A DNA stretch of 19,321 nucleotides from CAYTZO01 sp964442525 (GTDB lineage: Bacteria > Patescibacteriota > Microgenomatia > UBA10105 > UBA927): NCBI GenBank assembly GCA_964442525.1, contig CAYTZO010000015.1:1-19321 (forward strand), given 5' to 3'. Shown here one piece after another: positions 1 to 6,401 of this stretch (positions are counted from its first letter, which is position 1; each line of letters opens with the position of its first letter). The translations under genes were made by a program, and so were the position numbers. The notes beneath the pieces are model-generated. The model was not told where the DNA came from. It made no database searches and saw only the letters and a list, made by a program, of their open reading frames with translations.

Positions 1-2
1 AA

Positions 3-87
3 GCCCAAGTGGCGAAATCGGTACACGCGTACGCTTCAGGAGCGTATGCCGTAAGGCTTGGGAGTTCGAGTCTCCCCTTGGGCACCA
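3..87 (+). tRNA. tRNA-Leu (anticodon CAG)
   Basis: The acceptor GCCCAAG (3-9) pairs with CTTGGGC (77-83). The anticodon loop TTCAGGA (35-41) gives anticodon CAG at 37-39, reading CTG. A long variable arm makes it class II, as expected for Leu, and the T-loop is canonical (GTTCGAGTC). Discriminator A84 is followed by an encoded CCA (85-87), unlike the other tRNA genes here. Its promoter lies outside the window. Confidence 0.96.
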
Positions 88-171
88 AACCGGGCAGTGG
101 CAGGTTTGATACTGGAATTTTTTAGGAATTGCTTTATCATAGTCGGTGTCTGTATTGAGGGCTGGCTAAAT

Positions 172-1032
172 ATGACAAAACTTGAGGCATGGCATTACTC
201 GCCGGACAAACTGTTTCGCTCCGGAAAGCTCCATATTGATGTAATTGCCGACTATGGAGGCGGACATACACTGGATCCCGCATTTACCGAAGTGCAGAAC
301 CACTTTTTTCGTCACGACCGGGCGGGACTTATAGAGATAGTTACCCAGACGCCGATTCACGCATTTTCGACCATCGAAACCGGTTTCTGGATTGCTCAGG
401 AAGCTCTTCATAGCGATCACCCAAACCTGGTCATATTCTCTAATACCGCTCCGCGCGGAGCTATTGCCTGGGAAGGACAGAAAGAACAGGCGCTCGTTTG
501 CGGGATTTTAGATAACGGGATCCCCGTTTTTGCCGTCAATGCCGGATTTAATGTTTCTTTTGTCAAAGAACGGTTAGTAGGACTTTGGGAGGTTGATGTA
601 CCCAACGTCGGGACACAGTTTCGTTCGCGGGACCAGTACCCTGAAGCAGCGGTCGCAATTTTACGAGGTGATGTGAGCCGCGTAGGAAAGCCGATTGACG
701 TTTCATCAGTTCCGGAGGTTCCGCCTAGCCGTGTTGCCTCGATTGATGGCTATGGCAATATTAAAACGACGATCCGAAAAACTCACGTTCCGGAAGCGAT
801 TCTCCGTGCCAAAAGAGTGAGCGTGTCCGTAAGCGGAAAAACGCTTAGTGCAGTAAACAGCCTTTCTGGTAATTCGGCAAAAGAGGGGGAATTAAAAATC
901 GGTGTCGGCTCCTCGGGTGGGAAAAAGGATCCTTTTGTGGAGATCGTTCGCATGAAGGGCTCCGCATCGGATGATTTTGGCATTGATGCGCCGCGAGATG
1001 ATCTCGGCACTATAGTCATTGAGCCTGTTTAA
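172..1032 (+). CDS. Divergent SAM hydroxide adenosyltransferase-like (DUF62) protein
   Basis: A 286-residue cytoplasmic protein resembling the DUF62 / SAM hydroxide adenosyltransferase (chlorinase/fluorinase) family, which attacks S-adenosylmethionine to release adenosine (or a halo-adenosine) and methionine. The start at 172 was chosen because an upstream in-frame start would lie inside the tRNA-Leu gene; a weak TTGAGGG sits about 12 bases before it. The N-terminal part begins HIDVIADYGGG and carries FSNTAPRG where the family has its VxDPGVG segment. The C-terminal beta domain has IDGYGNIKTTI, close to the family's VDxFGNxxTNI. The usual GPDNG segment appears replaced by AVNAGFN, so halogenase or hydrolase chemistry cannot be assumed. 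It is monocistronic between tRNA genes. Family membership is an inference from motif resemblance; the true substrate is open. Confidence 0.6.
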   Translation: MTKLEAWHYSPDKLFRSGKLHIDVIADYGGGHTLDPAFTEVQNHFFRHDRAGLIEIVTQTPIHAFSTIETGFWIAQEALHSDHPNLVIFSNTAPRGAIAWEGQKEQALVCGILDNGIPVFAVNAGFNVSFVKERLVGLWEVDVPNVGTQFRSRDQYPEAAVAILRGDVSRVGKPIDVSSVPEVPPSRVASIDGYGNIKTTIRKTHVPEAILRAKRVSVSVSGKTLSAVNSLSGNSAKEGELKIGVGSSGGKKDPFVEIVRMKGSASDDFGIDAPRDDLGTIVIEPV

Positions 1033-1048
1033 ATATCTGTGTTTTCCC

Positions 1049-1171
1049 TCATTCCTTCCCAAAAAATTGCCGCCAGGTCGCGACCAAGAGATCAAAAAGA
1101 AGAACAAGAAGAACGGGAAACAGCAAAATGAGCGCAGCCAGTCCTGCAAGAATGGTGAGTGTGGCGACCAT
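1049..1171 (-). CDS. Small single-helix membrane protein
   Basis: A 40-residue reading frame beginning MVATLTILAG, with one strongly hydrophobic stretch (about residues 3-31, dense in Leu, Ile, Val and Phe) and a short charged tail ending WRQFFGKE. It lies 22 bases downstream of the minus-strand tRNA-Leu(GAG) gene and would be co-transcribed with it. No Shine-Dalgarno sequence is visible. An in-frame upstream start at 1243 would lie inside the tRNA gene and is rejected. I do not recognise a family. The composition suggests a genuine micro-membrane protein, but a chance frame is possible. Confidence 0.35.
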   Translation of the reverse strand: MVATLTILAGLAALILLFPVLLVLLFDLLVATWRQFFGKE

Positions 1172-1193
1172 AATTATTTGTTCAATCAGTTTG

Positions 1194-1275
1194 TGCAGAC
1201 GAGAGGACTTGAACCTCCACCCCTTGCGGGATACGCACCTCAAGCGTACGCGTATACCAATTCCGCCACGTCTGC
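1194..1275 (-). tRNA. tRNA-Leu (anticodon GAG)
   Basis: Read on the minus strand, the acceptor GCAGACG pairs with CGTCTGC, the anticodon stem TACGC/GCGTA encloses TTGAGGT giving anticodon GAG, and there is a class II variable arm and a normal GGTTCAAGTCC T-arm. Discriminator A is followed by CAA, so CCA is not encoded. Confidence 0.95.
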
Positions 1276-1285
1276 GATACTATCT

Positions 1286-1318
1286 ATTTTATCAAAAAGT
1301 AAGAATTTTTGGTAAAAT
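1286..1318. promoter_or_regulatory. Back-to-back promoters for the divergent tRNA-Leu and tRNA-Val genes
   Basis: Only 52 bases separate the two divergent tRNA genes. TAAAAT on the minus strand (1286-1291) is a likely -10 for tRNA-Leu(GAG), and TAAAAT on the plus strand (1313-1318) is a likely -10 for tRNA-Val. TTATCA (1289-1294) is a possible -35 for the plus promoter at an 18-base spacing, so the two promoters would overlap. Confidence 0.5.
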
Positions 1319-1327
1319 GGTGTTACC

Positions 1328-1400
1328 GGACGATTAGCTCAGCCGGTAGAGCGACTCATTTACACTGAGTAGGTCGGGGGTTCGAATCCCTCATCGTCCA
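1328..1400 (+). tRNA. tRNA-Val (anticodon TAC)
   Basis: The acceptor GGACGAT (1328-1334) pairs with ATCGTCC (1393-1399). The anticodon stem ACTCA/TGAGT encloses TTTACAC, giving TAC (reads GTA). The T-arm is GGGGGTTCGAATCCCTC. Discriminator A1400 is followed by CAT, so CCA is not encoded. Confidence 0.96.
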
Positions 1401-1406
1401 CATCCC

Positions 1407-1712
1407 TTAGGCCAGTTTTAGTCTCAGTCTTGCCATTATATTGCTTACCTGTTCAGGAGCAACCGTCTCTCCGGTTTGTTGAAAAATTGCTTGCGAGACT
1501 TCTGTAGGAGTTTTACAGCCGGCGTGCATGAGGCCCTGAATCTGCAATTCCCGTGGCGAAAGGTTAATGATTTTTCCTTCACTGACCTTTAAAACAGTTC
1601 CGTGAACGACGTCCGTGAATGTATTTCCGTTTTGTACGGCAAAGGAGCTAACAAAAGGCCTTTCTTTGTTTGGTCTTCCGATTCGAGACGCCACAGAGAA
1701 GCATTGTAGCAT
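1407..1712 (-). CDS. Small LuxR-type helix-turn-helix protein
   Basis: A 101-residue protein whose C-terminal half looks like a GerE/LuxR helix-turn-helix domain: INLSPRELQIQGLMHAG is the typical LSPRExEVLxLxAxG opening, and VAPEQVSNIMARLRLKL resembles the recognition helix TVKxHxxNIxxKL. The N-terminal part (GRPNKERPFVSS, then a short beta-rich stretch) has no receiver or ligand domain that I recognise, so it is a stand-alone DNA-binding protein, probably a local regulator. An in-frame start at 1763 would add 17 residues; neither start has a clear ribosome binding site, and 1712 was chosen because the extra residues overlap the promoter of the divergent tRNA operon. What it controls cannot be told from the window. 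Confidence 0.5.
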   Translation of the reverse strand: MLQCFSVASRIGRPNKERPFVSSFAVQNGNTFTDVVHGTVLKVSEGKIINLSPRELQIQGLMHAGCKTPTEVSQAIFQQTGETVAPEQVSNIMARLRLKLA

Positions 1713-1747
1713 ATTTAGTATCCACTGGACGATATGGCTGGAAAATT

Positions 1748-1756
1748 TGGTATAAT
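1748..1756 (+). promoter_or_regulatory. Extended -10 promoter for the tRNA-Phe/tRNA-Gly transcript
   Basis: TGG-TATAAT (1748-1756) is a consensus extended -10 (TGn-TATAAT). Transcription would start near 1763, just before the tRNA-Phe-like unit at 1775. No convincing -35 is present, as is usual for extended -10 promoters. Confidence 0.6.
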
Positions 1757-1774
1757 ATTTCATACAAGTTTTTT

Positions 1775-1879
1775 GCCGAGATGGCCGAGGTAGTTACGAA
1801 TCCCCTTTACGGGGACAAGGCGAAAGCGCAAGCTTGCCGGAGTATACCTCGACGAATCGTTTCGTGAGGGGTAAAATTT
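1775..1879 (+). repeat. tRNA-Phe-derived 105-bp unit with three-way-junction fold
   Basis: Bases 1775-1794 repeat the first 20 bases of tRNA-Phe (1880-1899) exactly, including the preceding TTT. A second short block, CAAGGCG, matches after a 21-base interruption that forms the hairpin TCCCC-TTTAC-GGGGA (1801-1815). The rest departs from the tRNA. It can fold as P1 CGAGGTA (1786-1792) with TACCTCG (1845-1851), enclosing the 1801-1815 hairpin and a GCAA-tetraloop hairpin (1819-1838). CCTC (1847-1850) can alternatively pair with GAGG (1866-1869) around ACGAA/TTCGT, which would exclude P1. It may be a decayed tRNA duplicate or a structured leader RNA; it has no 3' acceptor half and is not a functional tRNA. 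Confidence 0.6.
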
Positions 1880-1952
1880 GCCGAGATGGCCGAGGTAGTC
1901 AAGGCGCGTGTCTGAAAAACACGTTATCTGGGTGCAACTCCTAGTCTCGGCA
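1880..1952 (+). tRNA. tRNA-Phe (anticodon GAA)
   Basis: The acceptor GCCGAGA (1880-1886) pairs with TCTCGGC (1945-1951). The D-stem is GCC/GGC. The anticodon stem CGTGT/ACACG encloses CTGAAAA, giving GAA at 1914-1916. The T-stem CTGGG/CCTAG (one G-T wobble) encloses TGCAACT, so base 55 is G instead of the near-universal T. Discriminator A1952; CCA is not encoded. At 73 bases all arms close, so I consider it a real gene. Confidence 0.85.
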
Positions 1953-1956
1953 CACG

Positions 1957-2025
1957 TAGCCGATATCGTTTAAATAGGCGCGGCTAGTAGTAAGGTCGTC
2001 GGGAGGAAACGTCGTTTTCGTCCCG
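1957..2025 (+). other. Two stem-loops in the tRNA-Phe to tRNA-Gly spacer
   Basis: TAGCCG (1957-1962) can pair with CGGCTA (1981-1986). CGGGA-G-GAAA (2000-2009) can pair with TTTC-G-TCCCG (2016-2025), nine base pairs with one mismatch. No T-run follows, so these look like processing or spacer structures in the tRNA transcript and not terminators. Confidence 0.35.
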
Positions 2026-2029
2026 GAAT

Positions 2030-2101
2030 GCGGCGGTAGTTCACCGGTAGAATGTCTCCTTGCCAAGGAGAAGGTAGCGGGTTCAATTCCCGTCCGCCGC
2101 T
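2030..2101 (+). tRNA. tRNA-Gly (anticodon GCC)
   Basis: The acceptor GCGGCGG (2030-2036) pairs with CCGCCGC (2094-2100). The anticodon stem CTCCT-region/AGGAG encloses TTGCCAA, giving GCC. The T-arm is GCGGGTTCAATTCCCGT. Discriminator T2101 is the bacterial Gly identity base. CCA is not encoded (TCAA follows). Confidence 0.96.
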
Positions 2102-2214
2102 CAAGAAGGCATCATGTTAAGGGGGAATAATTTCTGTTTACGAACGTTTTTGTCTTCGCCGGCGCGGTCCACTCGCAATCCTCGTAGGCCATGTTGCGCG
2201 CGCATTATTCCATA

Positions 2215-2220
2215 TATAAT
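2215..2220 (+). promoter_or_regulatory. -10 box of the efflux operon
   Basis: A consensus TATAAT ends 14 bases before the ATG at 2235, implying a leader of roughly 8 bases and no usable ribosome binding site. TTGCGC (2194-2199) is a possible -35 but at only 15 bases spacing. The rest of the 133-base gap after tRNA-Gly holds nothing recognisable. Confidence 0.5.
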
Positions 2221-2234
2221 AGGGCTAGGTCTCC

Positions 2235-3380
2235 ATGAACAAAATTTTGCCGCATATCCGAACAAAGAAGATTTTGGTTCTTTTTGGTGCGATCACCATT
2301 TCGCTTATTCTTATCGGCGTGTCCCTGTTTTACAGGTCAACGAGAGCGTTAACTTCCTCGGTGATACGCGAAGACCTCGTTAATACGGTGCTCGTCAACG
2401 CAACCTATACGATCGCTTCGCAGGGAGAAGTTTTTTCTCCAGCAAAAGGCGTTATTACTGAACTGTTCGTTGATAATAAGACCGAAGTACAGAAGAACAA
2501 TCCCCTTTTTCATGTAGAAAGCACAGCCACCGATGAAGAAAAAGCCAAAACCTTATCGCAGTATCTTTCGGCTAAGGCGAAACTTGATGCCGCAAATGCC
2601 GATGCGTATACGTTGCGTTCAAAAAAAGACACTGTCTGGAAAAAATATTATGATCTTGCAACCAATGGCACCTATAAAAACTCTGACGATTCTCCCAAAG
2701 AAGATATAAGAAACTCATCTGCAGAATTTCAAAGCGCACAAGCAGATTGGCTGGCTGCAGAAAGTAATTACAAAAATCAACAGGTTGTTGTTACCGCCGC
2801 ACAGGCTGCTTTACGAGAAGCCACTCTCGCCTACTCGGCAACCGCCGATATCACCGTAGATGCTCCGGCAAACGGCACGATTGCTAATCTTCAGAAAAAG
2901 AAGGGCGATACGGTCAATACGACAATCCCCGTTCTTGTCATTGCTGATTTTTCAAACCCTACCCTCGTTGCATCCGTGAACGAAGTCAATCTGCCGCGGA
3001 TAAAGATTGGAGAGAAAGCGCTTATTGTTTTTGATGCGCTGCCTGACCAGACCTTTTCAGGAGCTGTCGCAGCCTTCGACGAGGTTGGCACCAGGCAGCA
3101 AGGGACGGTTACGTATTCTGTCTCAATTACTGCGGATAATTTGCCTTCCTTCGTTAAGCCCAATATGACCGCTTCAGTCACGATCGAAACCGCGCGTAAA
3201 AATAATACTTTAACCGTACTAAATAACGCAATTATTACCAAAAACAACAAGTCGTATGTCCAAAAGGCGGGTGTGAAAAAAAACGAACTTACAGAAGTTT
3301 CGCTCGGTCTCAAAGGACTGACGAAGAGTGAGGTTACTGGCGGTCTTTCAGAAGGAGACCGTGTGATCGTGCCGGAATAA
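2235..3380 (+). CDS. MacA/HlyD-family efflux adaptor (membrane fusion protein)
   Basis: A 381-residue periplasmic-adaptor-type protein. One N-terminal membrane helix (about 12-32) anchors it. The first half of a lipoyl-like domain (66-95, GVITELFVDNKTEV) is followed by a long Ala/Lys/Glu-rich coiled-coil hairpin (about 98-202), the second lipoyl half (205-237, VDAPANGTIANLQKKKGDTV), then the beta-barrel and membrane-proximal domains. In MacAB-type pumps this subunit links the permease to the outside and stimulates the ATPase. A lineage without an outer membrane would have no TolC partner; none is encoded here. It is the first gene of a tight three-gene operon, with the permease starting 3 bases after its stop. 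The product is confident at family level; the substrate (peptide, macrolide-like drug or lipid) is unknown. Confidence 0.85.
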   Translation: MNKILPHIRTKKILVLFGAITISLILIGVSLFYRSTRALTSSVIREDLVNTVLVNATYTIASQGEVFSPAKGVITELFVDNKTEVQKNNPLFHVESTATDEEKAKTLSQYLSAKAKLDAANADAYTLRSKKDTVWKKYYDLATNGTYKNSDDSPKEDIRNSSAEFQSAQADWLAAESNYKNQQVVVTAAQAALREATLAYSATADITVDAPANGTIANLQKKKGDTVNTTIPVLVIADFSNPTLVASVNEVNLPRIKIGEKALIVFDALPDQTFSGAVAAFDEVGTRQQGTVTYSVSITADNLPSFVKPNMTASVTIETARKNNTLTVLNNAIITKNNKSYVQKAGVKKNELTEVSLGLKGLTKSEVTGGLSEGDRVIVPE

Positions 3381-3383
3381 TGT

Positions 3384-4601
3384 ATGAGAGACATCAACGT
3401 TGCTCTGTTTATCGCCTATAAATCAATTCTCAGAGGTAATAAATCGGCCCTGGCACTCATTATTTTCATCCTCTCGCTTACCGTTTTGAATATGATGTTT
3501 ATTTCAGGAATTTTGTTCGGAATGCAGGATTTGATAAGACAGACGATTATTAACAACTTGAGCTCGACGATAACGATTAGCCCTCAGGAAATTCCCCAGC
3601 CCAGGCAGTATATTCTCAATCAAAACGAAGTCAGAGTACAAGTTGAAAATATCCCGGGCGTTGCCGCAACCACCAGGCGGTATTCACTTGCCGGATCCAT
3701 GAGTTACGACAAGGAAAAAAACGGCATTTTTAAAAGTATCTCAGCGGCAATTGTCGGCATTGATCCGGGTACGGAGAAAGCCATGTTGCCGATCGCTAAT
3801 ACGTTGGTAGCCGGTAAACCACTTGATGACGGCGACCGCGACCAGCTTATTCTAAGCTCTGCTTTAGCCGGGGGATACAGCACGCCCGCGCCGGCCGATC
3901 TTGGGGGTGTGAAGGCCGGTGACAAGCTGCAGGTTGTTTATTCAAGCGGTATCACGCGCACGTATACGGTAAAGGGGCTATATAATGACATCGTCGGGAC
4001 GTTTCAGGTTTTTATTACGGCAAAGGAGGCTGAGTCGGTGCTATCAACCTATAACAGCGCTTCTCAGATCCTCGTCAAGGCGGATCTCAAGGCCCGTCCG
4101 CTTGTAACGTACAGTAAAAAAATTAAGGCGTTGTTTCCCAACCTGAAAGTGCAGACATATCTTGATTTGGCCGGATCATTTACGTCCTTTCTCAACGCAC
4201 TCAGCCTCATCGCCGTCATTGTCAGCGTAATCAGCATTATGGTGGCAGCAATTACCATTTTTGTCCTCATCTATGTTAATGCCGTTAACAAACGAAGGCA
4301 GATCGGAATCCTAAAAGCGATCGGGATTAAAGAAAGGATCATCATTCTCTCCTACGTTTTCCAGTCGCTTTTCTATGCTTTCCTTGGCGTGATCATCGGC
4401 TCGATGTTTGTCTTTGGGGTTTTGACGCCGCTGCTTGGGCGGTACCCGATTGACGTCGATTTTGGCTCGTTATCACTCTCTCATAACGCAATTGAGGTGG
4501 TAAGCGGGACATTGAGCCTTATTGCGGCAGGGCTTCTGGCAGGCTATATACCCTCAAGAATCGTTACAAAACAGGAGATACTCAAAGCAATATGGGGATA
4601 A
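3384..4601 (+). CDS. MacB/FtsX-type ABC transporter permease
   Basis: A 405-residue permease with the MacB/LolC layout: one N-terminal helix (about 20-45), a large extracytoplasmic domain (about 50-260), then three C-terminal helices (about 268-298, 320-350 and 370-395). The loop after the second helix reads NKRRQIGILKAIG, the hallmark coupling segment of FtsX-family permeases. It moves substrates from the outer face of the membrane or membrane plane by mechanotransmission and does not channel them across. It follows the adaptor by 3 bases, and its stop TAA overlaps the ATPase start (TAATG), so the three are translationally coupled. The ATPase is a separate gene, unlike proteobacterial MacB where it is fused. 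Confidence 0.87.
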   Translation: MRDINVALFIAYKSILRGNKSALALIIFILSLTVLNMMFISGILFGMQDLIRQTIINNLSSTITISPQEIPQPRQYILNQNEVRVQVENIPGVAATTRRYSLAGSMSYDKEKNGIFKSISAAIVGIDPGTEKAMLPIANTLVAGKPLDDGDRDQLILSSALAGGYSTPAPADLGGVKAGDKLQVVYSSGITRTYTVKGLYNDIVGTFQVFITAKEAESVLSTYNSASQILVKADLKARPLVTYSKKIKALFPNLKVQTYLDLAGSFTSFLNALSLIAVIVSVISIMVAAITIFVLIYVNAVNKRRQIGILKAIGIKERIIILSYVFQSLFYAFLGVIIGSMFVFGVLTPLLGRYPIDVDFGSLSLSHNAIEVVSGTLSLIAAGLLAGYIPSRIVTKQEILKAIWG

Positions 4602-5287
4602 TGATTAACGTAGACAATCTGAAAAAAACATACCCAGGGAAAGTCCCGACTCCGGCACTCAAGGGTGTTTCATTTGAGATAAAACGCGGCGAGTTCGTAG
4701 CGCTGATGGGCCGAAGCGGATCGGGCAAGTCAACCCTTCTTCACCAGTTGGGGCTTTTGGATACTCCGACAGAGGGCAATATCACTATTGACGGGACTGA
4801 CGTGTTGCGTTTCTCGGAGAGCGAGAAAACGTACTTTCGTCTCTCTTCTCTAGGTTACATTTTTCAGGAATATGCACTCATTGCTGAGTTCACTGCACTG
4901 GAGAATGTACACCTTCCGGCAATGACCCTGAATGATGATCACGAGATTCATAAAAGCCGCGCGCGCGAGTACCTGGAGATTGTCGGTTTGGGTGATAGAC
5001 TCGATCATTATCCGAGCGAACTCTCGGGCGGCGAGCAGCAGCGGGTAGCAATCGCCCGTGCGCTTATCAATACCCCCAAGGTCCTTTTTGCAGATGAGCC
5101 GACAGCCAACCTTGATAGTTTTTCGGCCAAAACCGTCCTCGAGCTTTTTCAAAAACTCAACCGAGAGCTCAAACAGACCATTTTGATGGTAACCCACGAG
5201 CCGGAAGACAAAAAATATGTTGATCGGGTTATTTGGCTTTCGGATGGACTAATAGAAAAAGAAAATTATAGAGAGCCAAAAAAGTAG
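4601..5287 (+). CDS. MacB/LolD-type ABC transporter ATP-binding protein
   Basis: A 228-residue nucleotide-binding subunit. It carries Walker A GRSGSGKST (about 37-45), Q-loop YIFQEYALIAEF, signature LSGGEQQRVAIARAL, Walker B KVLFADEPTANLD and H-loop MVTHEPE, so all catalytic motifs are intact. Length and motif spelling match the MacB/LolD/FtsE group that pairs with FtsX-type permeases, fitting the gene just upstream. The start at 4601 uses the TAATG overlap with the permease stop and gives the family-typical MINVDNLKKTY. An ATG at 4592 in the same frame would add three residues and is the alternative; AGGAG (4573-4577) lies 14 bases before it. It is the last gene of the operon; transcription meets the opposing metal cluster 29 bases later. 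Confidence 0.9.
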   Translation: MINVDNLKKTYPGKVPTPALKGVSFEIKRGEFVALMGRSGSGKSTLLHQLGLLDTPTEGNITIDGTDVLRFSESEKTYFRLSSLGYIFQEYALIAEFTALENVHLPAMTLNDDHEIHKSRAREYLEIVGLGDRLDHYPSELSGGEQQRVAIARALINTPKVLFADEPTANLDSFSAKTVLELFQKLNRELKQTILMVTHEPEDKKYVDRVIWLSDGLIEKENYREPKK

Positions 5288-5315
5288 TCACCCGGTCAAA
5301 GACCAGTCCTCTGCT

Positions 5316-5513
5316 TCAAGAATTTCCCGCGGCGTATTGCAACGGATTTTTATCGAACGTCTCTTTGCAATGGCCCGAACAGAATCCGTACACCTTTCCC
5401 TGAAACGTGCTTTTGTGTTGGGCGGCAATCAGGTTAACGCCCATGCCGCAAACCGGGTCTTTGCCTTTTTCCTGCTTTTTGTCCCCAATACCAAAGAGAT
5501 TTCTAAGTCCCAT
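5316..5513 (-). CDS. YHS-domain metal-binding protein (first of two)
   Basis: A 65-residue soluble protein with a single YHS domain: KDPVCGMGVN, then KSTFQGKVYGFCSGHCKETFDKNPLQY. The Cys of PVCGM and the CSGHC pair are the presumed metal ligands, as in the YHS modules attached to copper ATPases and mercury/copper resistance proteins. An AGGAGG sits 8 bases before the ATG at 5513. A GTG three codons upstream lies within that Shine-Dalgarno sequence and is rejected. It is the last gene of the ATPase operon and begins 1 base after the preceding stop. It is paralogous to the YHS protein at 11923-12105. It probably delivers or buffers the ATPase's metal; the metal itself is inferred. Confidence 0.8.
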   Translation of the reverse strand: MGLRNLFGIGDKKQEKGKDPVCGMGVNLIAAQHKSTFQGKVYGFCSGHCKETFDKNPLQYAAGNS

Positions 5514-5514
5514 G

Positions 5515-5970
5515 TTATTCACCTCCTAATTCCCAAAAGAATTCGCGCTCGGCGATTCCTCCGACGTTTTTAACCGAAAGCGTAATGCGTTTTGGCGTCG
5601 GCGTGATGGGAGCGAATATGAGCTTTCCTTCACGATGATGGCCGCCGGGAGGAGAACCCTGCCACGAGAGCGGCTGGTAGGAATTGCCCTTGCCGTCGGT
5701 AAGGGTGCTTACTTTCGTAAGATCCTGGTCCAGTGAACCCGCATGGGTGTTGAGGATGATCGTAAATGCCCATTCCCGGCCCTCCGGCACATCAACCGGC
5801 GTCGCCTCAACGGTAACCGGCCCCTCGGAGTTGGTTTTAGCAGGCAAACCGGCCTCTTTAGCGGGAGAAACTCCCCTCTGCGTTTGAGGTTTTTGAGACT
5901 GCAGGCGCGAGAAAACAACAAGTCCCGCACTGACAAGTGCGATGGCTGCAACAGCAAAATATTTCTTCAT
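5515..5970 (-). CDS. Membrane-anchored extracytoplasmic protein of a metal operon
   Basis: A 151-residue protein with a hydrophobic N-terminal segment (about 4-21, no lipobox Cys), a Pro/Lys-rich linker (25-50) and a compact beta-rich domain (about 51-150). Distinctive segments are ILNTHAGSLDQDL, YQPLSWQGSPPGGHHREGKL and KNVGGIAEREFFWEL. The Asp/His-containing NTHAGSLD and GGHHREG blocks could bind metal. I recognise this as a recurring, unnamed accessory of metal-transport operons but cannot give a family name. Its ATG overlaps the stop of the four-helix protein (ATGA at 5967-5970) and its stop lies inside the Shine-Dalgarno region of the YHS gene, so it belongs to the ATPase operon. Role unknown; likely extracytoplasmic metal handling. 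Confidence 0.65.
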   Translation of the reverse strand: MKKYFAVAAIALVSAGLVVFSRLQSQKPQTQRGVSPAKEAGLPAKTNSEGPVTVEATPVDVPEGREWAFTIILNTHAGSLDQDLTKVSTLTDGKGNSYQPLSWQGSPPGGHHREGKLIFAPITPTPKRITLSVKNVGGIAEREFFWELGGE

Positions 5971-6401
5971 AACGTTTTTTTAAATTTTCTCACCTGATAG
6001 AGCATGTACCCGACTCCCGCGAGATTGAACGAGAGTCCTATCCAAAAGAGCCGCACTTGGTACTGAGCGATGATCGTAATAACTCCTACGGCGCCCAAAA
6101 TCGGCAATATGTTGACCAGGTAATGGGCGCAGCAGGATACCATGGCAGCCGTCGACGTCGTTCCGGAAACCGCCAAGACCCTCCCCGGTGCGCTGGCTTG
6201 TTTTTGCGCTATTGCCATCCGGAGATAACTATATAAGCCGAACTGGACGCCAAATCCCGCAGCAAGTGTCATAACAAAATACCAGTAGCTGGCAAACTGT
6301 GTGAGCATAAACTTCCAGCCGGACACAAGCGTGAGCACGGTTACGTAAAGAGAAAGTAGCGCCACCGCTGCCACCAGGCCTCTAAGAACCGGGCTCTTCA
6401 T
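5967..6401 (-). CDS. Four-helix membrane protein with CCxH motif
   Basis: A 144-residue integral membrane protein with about four helices (8-28, 37-60, 78-115 region, 118-136). The third helix region contains VSCCAHYLVNILP, with Cys90, Cys91 and His93, a ligand set like the vicinal Cys pairs of small mercury/copper importers such as MerT and MerF, although overall similarity to those is not evident. The ATG at 6401 overlaps the ATPase stop (ATGA, 6398-6401), so the two are coupled. An in-frame extension to 6575 would run through the ATPase coding region and is rejected. It probably passes metal to or from the ATPase; this is inferred from position and the Cys pair. Confidence 0.65.
   Translation of the reverse strand: MKSPVLRGLVAAVALLSLYVTVLTLVSGWKFMLTQFASYWYFVMTLAAGFGVQFGLYSYLRMAIAQKQASAPGRVLAVSGTTSTAAMVSCCAHYLVNILPILGAVGVITIIAQYQVRLFWIGLSFNLAGVGYMLYQVRKFKKTL

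Noticed and set aside
1872..1877. TAAAAT just before tRNA-Phe as a second promoter
   Set aside because: It is 2 bases from the tRNA 5' end, so transcription would start inside the tRNA.
1775..1879. A functional extra tRNA
   Set aside because: There is no 3' acceptor strand, no T-arm and no proper seven-base anticodon loop.
5288..5315. Possible bidirectional terminator between the converging efflux and metal operons (GGTC-AAA-GACC, with A-run at 5278-5283)
   Set aside because: The stem is only four pairs and the T-run on the minus strand starts about 11 bases after it, too far for a typical intrinsic terminator.
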